5,856 bases of DNA from Flavobacteriaceae bacterium (GTDB lineage: Bacteria; Bacteroidota; Bacteroidia; Flavobacteriales; Flavobacteriaceae). Where the stretch lies: positions 1 to 5,856 of the forward strand of contig JAESTG010000190.1 in NCBI GenBank assembly GCA_016763715.1. Reading direction: 5' to 3'. This document shows positions 1 to 5,856 of this stretch, in pieces. The notes under the pieces were generated by a model. That model made no database searches. It saw nothing but the letters and a program-made list of their open reading frames with translations, and was not told where the DNA came from. The position numbers and the translations under genes are program-made. Every line of letters begins with the position of its first letter. Position 1 is the first letter of the stretch.

Positions 1-96
1 GAACAGACAGGTAAGGCATACTCTTTTGCAATATATCTCCTCTTAGATAAAACAGACGAATCAAGATATGATGACCTTTGTGAACAAATAGTTAGT
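1..96 (+). other. Foreign in-frame 5' segment upstream of the homology break
   Basis: These 32 codons are in frame with gene A and contain no stop, but the translation (including KTDESRYDDLCEQIV) has no similarity to the equivalent part of gene B, which reads VKIFDKIGTLLVGPVN just before the shared LxNFLGNGSNNGDP. The segment looks helix-prone and charged, unlike the beta-rich secreted protein that follows, and it carries a cysteine, whereas all cysteines of mature B lie in its GEVED domain. I do not recognise its family. One reverse-strand frame is also open here, so even the coding strand is not certain. It may be the end of another gene, a recombined cassette boundary or an assembly artefact. 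Confidence 0.55.
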
Positions 97-2583
97 TTGT
101 ATAACTTCTTAGGTAATGGATCAAATAACGGTGACCCTATTGTAATGTATGATCAATTAGCAGACCGTTGGATTGTTAGTGAATTTGGTAATGGAAATAA
201 CGAATTATCTATAGGTGTTTCTGTAACCAATGATCCCACAGGTGCTTATAATGTTTGGGACTACACATTTAGTGGTTTTCCAGATTATCCACACTACGGA
301 ATTTGGCATGATGGTTATTATGGGACAGTGAACTTGAGTGGTTCTAGTACACGAGGATTTGTAATGGAAAGGGATGAAATGCTCGCAGGAGGAGCTTCTC
401 CACAAATATTAATTTTCAACCTTCCTCAGGTAGTTGTAAACCCTAACCAAGTAAAGAGCCCTGAACCAGCAAACCTTTTAGGGACTTCTTTTGATCCAAC
501 TACCCCTGGATATATTACATATATTCAAGATGACGCTTGGGGTGGTGTATCTTTTGACCACTTAAAAATTTGGGAGATTAATGTAGATTGGGTAAATACA
601 GGAAACTCAACAATTTCTACTCCATTAGAAATCGCAACAGACCCTTTTGATGCAGGTGAATTATTTGGTAATGGTAACGGAGCAATTCGTCAGCCAGGAA
701 CTAGCCAAAGATTGGCTGGTCACGGAGGTATTGCTTCATATGCTGCTAACTACAGACCGTTTGGAACACATAACTCTTGGTTGATTACTTTCAACACCTT
801 TATTGATGCAAATGAAACTGGAGGAATTCGTTGGATTGAATTAAGAAACGATGGTGCAAATCCTTGGGAAATTTTCCAAGAAGGAACATACTCTATTGCT
901 GATGGTCATAGCCGTTTGATGAGTAGTGCTGCTATGGATGCTGCTGGGAATATTGCAATGGCTTATACAACAGCTAGTTCAACCCTTCCAGTATCATTAC
1001 GCTATACAGGTCGATTTGCTGGAGATCCATTAGGAATGATGACAGTTGCTGAAACTACAATCATCGATGGTCCTGGTGTAAGAACTAATACAAATAGATA
1101 TGGTGATTATGCTCATATGACTATGGACCCAGATAATTTTACTTTCTGGTATACTGCAGATTATTTTTCTTCTAACAATAATTGGAGAACACAGATTGCA
1201 GCTTTTAGTTTATCTGGTGGATTTGCTAACGATGTTGGAATTATAGACATTGTACAACCAACTAACGGAGTTTTAACTAATGCTGAAGCAGTAGAAGTTA
1301 GTATCCGTAATTATGGTCAATCAACGCAAACTAGTATTCCTTTAGAATTAAGAGTAGATGGTAATTTAGTGGCATCCGAAACATATAATGGTAGTATTCT
1401 TGCTAACGCAACTGATTCGTTCACTTTTACTCAAACTGTTGATCTTTCTAATGCAGATACAACTTACACTATTGAAGTAACTACTAATTTGGCTGGAGAT
1501 GAGTTTAATGCTAATGATCCGTTCTCTAAGGATGTTTCAAGTTTGTTTACTACAGATGTTGGAATGCTAGATGTCACTGCTCCAGTTTCTGGAGAAGGCT
1601 TAGGTATGGAGACAATTTCTGTGAATATGAGAAACTTCGGTGCGGTTGCTCAGTCTAACTTTGATGTAGAGTATACAATTAATGGTGGTGCAGCAGTAGT
1701 TGAAACATTTACAGGAACTCTTAATTCTGAAGAAGAAGTTGCTTTTGATTTCGCTACACAAGGTGATTTCACAGCGCTAGGGACATATACTGTCGTTGCT
1801 ACTACTTCTTTAACAGGAGATCAGCAAGTATCAAACGATGAAGCTACGGCTGTTATTGAGAGTCAATTTTGTACACCAGCTCCAAACTGTGCATCTGGTC
1901 GTCGTTTTGAGAGAGTACAGGTTCGTGAAATAGACCATTCGTCTACTTGCGAAGGATATGGTGATTTTACAAGCGAAGTTGCCACAATGGCTCCAGGTGG
2001 AACTTATGACATTACATTTACGGTAGGATACGGTCGTTTCTGGACACAAGTTTGGATTGACTTTAATGATGATTCTGTATTTACTGCTGATGAGATTGTA
2101 GTTCCTAACTTCGAAATTGCTCCTGGACAAAATGGAGGGCCTCATACAGAAACTGTTCAATTAGTTGTTCCCGCAGGAGCTGCTATTGGTGAGCATAGAA
2201 TGAGAGTTAAAGGAAGCTGGCAAACACCAGTTTCTCCTGATGCTTGTGAGGTAGGTGATCGCGGTGAGACTGAAGATTATACAGCAAGTATTGGCGAACT
2301 AGGATTGACTGATTTTGAAACTTCTGAGTCAGATTTGCAAGTTGTTTCTTTGCCTAACAACCAATTTGAAGTTACTTTGACAACAGCTTATGACGAAGGT
2401 GTATACTTAGGATTGTATAATATCCTAGGTCAGGAAGTTGGTTTTGAGAAAAAAGTATCTAAAATCAATAATGTTTACAAGCAGAATTTAGATATGTCGA
2501 AAATGGCAAGTGGTGTTTATCTTATTCGCATGGGTGGACATGGTACTACCTCTTTTAAAACAGCTCGAATTATTGTGAAGTAA
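1..2583 (+). CDS. Large secreted-type protein, 5'-partial and chimeric: propeller-like domain, two CARDB-like Ig domains, GEVED domain, T9SS type A sorting tail
   Basis: The frame is open from base 1 to the TAA at 2581-2583, giving 860 residues with no start in view. A TTG at base 97 and an ATG at 145 are possible internal starts, but neither gives a signal peptide. Residues are numbered here from base 1. Residues 1-32 are unrelated to gene B. Residues 33-410 match B's propeller-like domain (GDPIVMYDQLADRW, YGDYAHMTMD at about 367-376). Residues 411-515 and 519-620 are two related Ig-like domains, each opening with DVG. Residues 624-764 are a GEVED domain with VWIDFNDD (684-691), GETEDYT (755-761) and cysteines 624, 630, 650 and 749. 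Residues 773-860 are a T9SS tail with YNILGQE, LDMSKMASGVYLIRM and terminal KTARIIVK. In this family such proteins are exported by Sec, then released or anchored at the surface through T9SS. Without a signal peptide this copy would not be exported. The lost first part of the propeller and the foreign 5' end suggest a fusion, a silent copy or an assembly join. Binding target unknown. Confidence 0.85.
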   Translation, partial: EQTGKAYSFAIYLLLDKTDESRYDDLCEQIVSLYNFLGNGSNNGDPIVMYDQLADRWIVSEFGNGNNELSIGVSVTNDPTGAYNVWDYTFSGFPDYPHYGIWHDGYYGTVNLSGSSTRGFVMERDEMLAGGASPQILIFNLPQVVVNPNQVKSPEPANLLGTSFDPTTPGYITYIQDDAWGGVSFDHLKIWEINVDWVNTGNSTISTPLEIATDPFDAGELFGNGNGAIRQPGTSQRLAGHGGIASYAANYRPFGTHNSWLITFNTFIDANETGGIRWIELRNDGANPWEIFQEGTYSIADGHSRLMSSAAMDAAGNIAMAYTTASSTLPVSLRYTGRFAGDPLGMMTVAETTIIDGPGVRTNTNRYGDYAHMTMDPDNFTFWYTADYFSSNNNWRTQIAAFSLSGGFANDVGIIDIVQPTNGVLTNAEAVEVSIRNYGQSTQTSIPLELRVDGNLVASETYNGSILANATDSFTFTQTVDLSNADTTYTIEVTTNLAGDEFNANDPFSKDVSSLFTTDVGMLDVTAPVSGEGLGMETISVNMRNFGAVAQSNFDVEYTINGGAAVVETFTGTLNSEEEVAFDFATQGDFTALGTYTVVATTSLTGDQQVSNDEATAVIESQFCTPAPNCASGRRFERVQVREIDHSSTCEGYGDFTSEVATMAPGGTYDITFTVGYGRFWTQVWIDFNDDSVFTADEIVVPNFEIAPGQNGGPHTETVQLVVPAGAAIGEHRMRVKGSWQTPVSPDACEVGDRGETEDYTASIGELGLTDFETSESDLQVVSLPNNQFEVTLTTAYDEGVYLGLYNILGQEVGFEKKVSKINNVYKQNLDMSKMASGVYLIRMGGHGTTSFKTARIIVK

Positions 2584-2649
2584 AATTTTCAATGAATTTA
2601 TAAGAAAATGACGGCTTTTTAGTCGTCATTTTTTTTGTCTTAATATGAG
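97..2649 (+). repeat. Tandem duplication, copy A (truncated at its 5' end)
   Basis: This stretch aligns with about 3231-5781, through the coding region, the terminator and roughly ten bases beyond it. Over the shared coding part the proteins are 828 and 827 residues long; the only length difference I find is one residue in the GEVED domain (VSPDAC here, VPNAC in copy B). The homology has a sharp left edge at about base 97 and fades out to the right at the atgag after the terminator. Confidence 0.9.
2605..2636 (+). terminator. Rho-independent terminator of gene A
   Basis: A hairpin lies 21 bases after the stop. The arms are aatgacggct (2607-2616) and agtcgtcatt (2621-2630), with a TTTT loop and one G-U pair, followed by a run of T. 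The aa at 2605-2606 can extend the stem by pairing with the first Ts of the tail. It should end transcription of gene A and make gene B a separate transcription unit. A near-copy lies after gene B. Confidence 0.9.
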
Positions 2650-2657
2650 CTATCTCC

Positions 2658-2687
2658 CTCAAGTTGGTTCTTGATATTGAACCTGAG
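2658..2687. repeat. Imperfect inverted repeat in the A-B intergenic region
   Basis: CTCA (2658-2661) pairs with TGAG (2684-2687), and GGTTC (2666-2670) with GAACC (2679-2683). There is a four-base bulge on the left and an eight-base loop. No T run follows, so it does not look like a terminator. It could be an operator upstream of gene B or chance in an AT-rich spacer. Confidence 0.25.
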
Positions 2688-2707
2688 TTTAAATTACGTT
2701 AATTTCG
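2677..2707 (+). promoter_or_regulatory. Candidate Bacteroidota-type promoter for gene B
   Basis: TTG at 2677-2679, a 20-base spacer and TAATTTCG at 2700-2707 approximate the known Bacteroidota sigma pattern TTG-N17-23-TAnnTTTG with one mismatch. It would give a leader of roughly 80 bases. A rival -7 box, TATCTTGT at 2758-2765, is closer to the gene and resembles the box in the right-hand tail, but I see no TTG at a fitting distance upstream. Either is tentative. Confidence 0.25.
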
Positions 2708-2792
2708 TAATTGTTTTATTGATAGGGTTTTACATTATTACATTCAGATTTATCGTGTATCTTGTCAGTATTAGAAATCTAAAACTTTAACA

Positions 2793-5714
2793 ATGAAGCT
2801 AAAAAATCTACTTTTTGCATTGACTGTGATTTTGGGCAGCAGTCTTTTTGCACAAGAAACATTTCCTCCTACGGAAATAATCACAGGAACATATAAAGGA
2901 AAAACCATTCCTTTACGTGATTTTCCAACGATGGAGGCAGGGGAATTTAATGACCCAAAAACGCACACAATGGTGCCAGTACCTAACGAATCAAATACAA
3001 CTCCAGAGCCTAACAATACTACGACGGTTATTCAAAACCTTCAAACAGAACCAGGGGGAATTGTTGCACTGCCATTAGAACAAAATTTTGTGGGTGCCTC
3101 TGCATCAGAATCTGGATTTTTCCCTCCAGATCCAACAGGTGCTGTAGGGCCAAATCACTATGTACATTCAGTAAATTCATTGGTAAAAATATTTGATAAA
3201 ATAGGAACTTTATTAGTTGGTCCAGTTAATTTGTCTAATTTCTTAGGTAATGGATCAAATAATGGAGACCCTATTGTCTTGTATGATCAGTTGGCAGACC
3301 GTTGGGTGGTGAGTGAGTTTGGAGCAGGCTCCAATTCATTATCTATTGGTGTTTCTGAAACCAACGACCCAACAGGTGTCTATAATGTGTGGGACTACAC
3401 TTTTAGTGGCTTTCCAGATTATCCACACTATGGGGTTTGGCATGACGGTTACTATGGAACAGTAAACTTGAACGGTTCTAGCACACAAGGATTTGTAATG
3501 GAGAGAGATGTAATGTTAGCAGGAGGGGCTTCCCCACAAATATTAATTTTTAACCTTCCACAGGTGGTTGTAAATCCTAACCAAGTAAAAAGCCCTGAGC
3601 CAGTAAATCTTTTGGGGACTACTATTGATCCTAGCACACCTGGATATATTACTTATATTCAAGATAATGCTTGGGGTGGGGTTTCCTTTGACCATTTAAA
3701 AGTTTGGGAGATTGAAATGGATTGGGTTAATACGGGAAATTCTACGATATCTACGCCATTAGAAATTCCTACAGATCCATTTGATGCTGGTGAATTATTT
3801 GGTAATGGGAATGGAGCTTTGTTCCAACCAGGAACTAGTCAACGATTAGCGGCACATGGAGGGATTGTTTCTTTTGCGGCTAACTATCGACCATTTGGAA
3901 CACATAACTCTTGGTTGATTACCTTTAATACATTTATAGATGGAAACCTAACAGGTGGTATTCGTTGGATTGAATTGAGGAATGATGGTGTGAACCCTTG
4001 GCAGATTTTCCAAGAAGGAACATACTCTATTGCTGATGGTCATAGTCGCGTAATGAGTAGTGCTGCTATGGATGCTGCTGGTAATATTGGTATGGCTTAT
4101 ACCGTTGGGAGTACAAATTTGGCACCTTCACTTCGCTATACAGGTCGTTTTGATGGTGACCCATTAGGGATGATGACTGTAGCCGAAACAACTATTATAG
4201 ATGGTCCAGGGGTAAGAACTAATAGTAATAGGTATGGTGATTATTCTCATATGACTATGGATCCAGATAACTTTACGTTCTGGTTTACGAGTGATTATTT
4301 TTCTTCAAATAACCAATGGAGAACTCAGGTAGCTTCATTTTCTTTAAGTGGAGGGTTTACTGCCGATGTTGGTGTAAGTAATATTGTCACTCCTAATAAT
4401 GGTGTTCTTACTGCTGCCGAAGCAGTAGAAGTAACTATTAGAAACTTTGGAACCGCATCACAAACCAATATTCCTATGGAGTTGAGAGTGGATGGTAACT
4501 TGGTTGCAACTGAAACTTATACAGGAACAGTCAATGGAAACGAAACAGATACCTTTACGTTTGCTCAGACAGTAGATCTTTCAACGGCAGGACAAACCTA
4601 TTTGATTGCAGTAAATACTGATTTAACTGGTGACGAATTTAGTGCTAATGACACCAATACTAAAGAAGTAACACACTTGTTAGCGAACGATGTAGGGGCG
4701 CTTGAAATTACAGCACCTGTTACTGGTTCTGGGTTAGGAGTAGAAACCATTTCGGTGAACATTAAAAACTTTGGTGCAAGTTCTCAGACAGGATTTGATA
4801 TTCAGTATACCATAAATGGTGGTGCAGCTGTAGTTGAAACCTTTGGTGCAACTATTAATTCTGAAGAAGAAGTTGTTTTCGATTTTGCTACGCAAGGTGA
4901 TTTCTCTGCTTTAGGAGTTTACACTATTGTTGTCTCTACTTCTTTAGCTGGAGATCAAGAGTCTTCAAATGATGAGGTGACTGCTGTGGTTGAGAATGTA
5001 TTGTGTCAACCTGTTATTGATTGTTCGCTAGGAGATGGATTCCAATTGCTTTCTATTGCTGAAATAAATAATGTTTCTGGATGTGAAGGATATGGTGATT
5101 TCACCAGTCAAATTGCAAATTTAGAAGATGGTGATTCTTACGACTTAACTTTAACCACAGGTTGGGGTAACCAACATGTGAATGTTTGGATTGATTATAA
5201 TGATGATTCTGCTTTTACGACAGATGAATTAGTGGTAGACGATTTTGTAATAGCCGATGGACAAGGGCAAGGGTCTTATACTGAGACTACGCAATTAGTA
5301 ATTCCAGCTGGAGTTGCTTTTGGAGAGCATAGAATGAGATTTAAGAGTAACTGGTATGCACCTGTTCCAAATGCCTGTGAAGAGACTCAGTTTGGAGAAA
5401 CAGAGGATTATACAGCCAATATTGGAGATCTAGGGGTTAATGATGCTGCCATTTCAAATGCTGAATTTAGAATTGTTTCATTACCGAACAATCAGTTTGA
5501 ACTTACGTTACAAACCCCCTTTAATGGAGGAGTTTATATGGGACTCTACAGCGTATTGGGTCAGGAAATTGGATTTACTAAGAATGTATCTAGAAGCGAT
5601 AACGCTTACAGAATGAATTTGGATATGTCAAAAATGTCAAGTGGGGTATACCTAATCCGAATGGGAGGGCAAACAACAACTTCATTTAAAACAGCTCGAA
5701 TTATAGTTAAATAA
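2793..5714 (+). CDS. Secreted T9SS-dependent protein: signal peptide, propeller-like domain, two CARDB-like Ig domains, GEVED domain, type A sorting tail
   Basis: A complete 973-residue protein. The ATG at 2793 is chosen because it starts a clear Sec signal peptide (lysines 2 and 4, hydrophobic LLFALTVILGSSLFA, likely cleavage after A20) and an in-frame TAG lies just upstream at 2772. The leader is A-rich with no Shine-Dalgarno, as is usual in this phylum. Residues 21-105 are a Pro/Thr/Asn-rich N-terminal segment. Residues 111-525 form a propeller-like domain with DPTGAVGPNHYVHSVNS (113-129), GDPIVLYDQLADRWVVSEF (158-176), YPHYGVWHDGYYGTVN (210-225) and RYGDYSHMTMDPDNFTFWFT (480-499). Two related Ig-like domains span 525-628 and 632-735. 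A GEVED domain (738-876) has VWIDYNDD, GETEDYT and cysteines 738, 744, 764 and 862, the only cysteines of the protein, so probably paired. Residues 890-973 are a T9SS tail (YSVLGQE, LDMSKMSSGVYLIRM, KTARIIVK). The family predicts export by Sec then T9SS to the surface or medium, probably for adhesion or binding. No catalytic site is evident and the ligand is unknown. Confidence 0.93.
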   Translation: MKLKNLLFALTVILGSSLFAQETFPPTEIITGTYKGKTIPLRDFPTMEAGEFNDPKTHTMVPVPNESNTTPEPNNTTTVIQNLQTEPGGIVALPLEQNFVGASASESGFFPPDPTGAVGPNHYVHSVNSLVKIFDKIGTLLVGPVNLSNFLGNGSNNGDPIVLYDQLADRWVVSEFGAGSNSLSIGVSETNDPTGVYNVWDYTFSGFPDYPHYGVWHDGYYGTVNLNGSSTQGFVMERDVMLAGGASPQILIFNLPQVVVNPNQVKSPEPVNLLGTTIDPSTPGYITYIQDNAWGGVSFDHLKVWEIEMDWVNTGNSTISTPLEIPTDPFDAGELFGNGNGALFQPGTSQRLAAHGGIVSFAANYRPFGTHNSWLITFNTFIDGNLTGGIRWIELRNDGVNPWQIFQEGTYSIADGHSRVMSSAAMDAAGNIGMAYTVGSTNLAPSLRYTGRFDGDPLGMMTVAETTIIDGPGVRTNSNRYGDYSHMTMDPDNFTFWFTSDYFSSNNQWRTQVASFSLSGGFTADVGVSNIVTPNNGVLTAAEAVEVTIRNFGTASQTNIPMELRVDGNLVATETYTGTVNGNETDTFTFAQTVDLSTAGQTYLIAVNTDLTGDEFSANDTNTKEVTHLLANDVGALEITAPVTGSGLGVETISVNIKNFGASSQTGFDIQYTINGGAAVVETFGATINSEEEVVFDFATQGDFSALGVYTIVVSTSLAGDQESSNDEVTAVVENVLCQPVIDCSLGDGFQLLSIAEINNVSGCEGYGDFTSQIANLEDGDSYDLTLTTGWGNQHVNVWIDYNDDSAFTTDELVVDDFVIADGQGQGSYTETTQLVIPAGVAFGEHRMRFKSNWYAPVPNACEETQFGETEDYTANIGDLGVNDAAISNAEFRIVSLPNNQFELTLQTPFNGGVYMGLYSVLGQEIGFTKNVSRSDNAYRMNLDMSKMSSGVYLIRMGGQTTTSFKTARIIVK

Positions 5715-5781
5715 ATAAACATAATCTTGTTTTTATATAGAATGGCGGCTTTTTAGTCGCCATTTTTTTGTCTAAAATGAG
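3231..5781 (+). repeat. Tandem duplication, copy B
   Basis: This is the partner of copy A at 97-2649. A 23-base exact match (3240-3262 against 106-128) sits close to the left boundary. The longest exact run I found is 41 bases, 4005-4045 against 871-911, followed after a seven-base gap by another 29 bases (4053-4081 against 919-947). Upstream of 3231 gene B continues with its own N-terminal part, which has no counterpart in copy A. Confidence 0.9.
5741..5769 (+). terminator. Rho-independent terminator of gene B
   Basis: Arms aatggcggct (5741-5750) and agtcgccatt (5755-5764) close a TTTT loop and run into a T tract. Compared with the terminator of gene A, one A-U pair has become G-C on both arms, so the stem is kept by a compensatory change. 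It starts 26 bases after the stop codon of gene B. Confidence 0.92.
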
Positions 5782-5802
5782 GTTTTGATGAGATTTCCTC
5801 CT

Positions 5803-5832
5803 TTTGAACTTCAAGTATATGCTTTACCTTGT
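5803..5832 (+). promoter_or_regulatory. Candidate Bacteroidota-type promoter reading out of the window
   Basis: TTTG at 5803-5806, an 18-base spacer and TACCTTGT at 5825-5832 fit the TTG-N17-23-TAnnTTTG pattern well, with one mismatch in the -7 box. It lies after the gene B terminator and points to a further gene on the right. An ATG at 5847 (ATG AGA CAA) follows an AT-rich leader and could be its start, but only three codons are visible, so I do not call a gene. Confidence 0.35.
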
Positions 5833-5856
5833 AAATTATTAAATTTATGAGACAAA

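Noticed and set aside
97..99. TTG at 97 as the real start codon of gene A
   Set aside because: The frame is open further left to base 1, a start here gives no signal peptide for a T9SS-tailed protein, and it would begin in the middle of a domain. It coincides with the homology break rather than with a gene start.
1831..2160. 109-codon reverse-strand open frame inside gene A
   Set aside because: It lies opposite the conserved GEVED coding region, its translation shows no recognisable domain, and gene B has no equivalent frame that I can see. It is a shadow of the forward gene. The shorter reverse frames at 205-405, 2771-3016 and 3452-3637 are rejected for the same reason.
2584..2792. A small gene, riboswitch or insertion-sequence end in the A-B spacer
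   Set aside because: The spacer holds the terminator, a weak inverted repeat and AT-rich leader sequence. There is no credible small open frame with a start context, no known riboswitch pattern and no terminal inverted repeat with target duplication.
525..5200. A catalytic enzyme such as a sialidase in the propeller-like region
   Set aside because: The region recalls repeat-rich secreted beta-propellers, but I find no convincing catalytic motif, so no enzymatic activity is assigned.

Overview
The window suggests an AT-rich member of the Bacteroidota, most likely a flavobacterium. The evidence is two very large secreted proteins that end in a type IX secretion system (T9SS) type A sorting domain, a GEVED domain ahead of that tail, CARDB-like Ig repeats, a start codon with an A-rich leader and no Shine-Dalgarno, and promoter-like motifs of the Bacteroidota TTG/TAnnTTTG type. 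No RNA gene, transposase, CRISPR array or enzyme gene was recognised.

Layout. Bases 1-2583 hold the 3' part of gene A, a large secreted-type protein whose reading frame is open to the left edge. Bases 2584-2792 are intergenic, with a strong intrinsic terminator for gene A and the leader of gene B. Bases 2793-5714 hold gene B, a complete 973-residue paralogue of A with a clear Sec signal peptide. Bases 5715-5856 hold a second terminator and a promoter-like sequence that probably serves another gene to the right.

Genes A and B are a tandem duplication that includes the terminators. The two proteins share the order propeller-like domain, two CARDB-like Ig domains, GEVED domain, T9SS tail. Hand-counted identity is about 87% in the propeller-like part, 67% in the Ig pair, 55% in the GEVED domain and 73% in the sorting tail. 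The GEVED domain is therefore the fastest-diverging part, which suggests specialisation of two surface or secreted proteins on one conserved scaffold. Their targets cannot be read from the sequence.

The main anomaly is at the left edge. Homology of A to B starts abruptly at about base 97, inside the propeller-like domain. The 32 in-frame codons before it (bases 1-96) look nothing like the matching part of B, which carries the DPTGAVGPNHYVHSVNS motif. Gene A as seen here is thus a chimera: a fusion or truncated copy, a silent recombination cassette, or an assembly join. The window alone cannot decide which.
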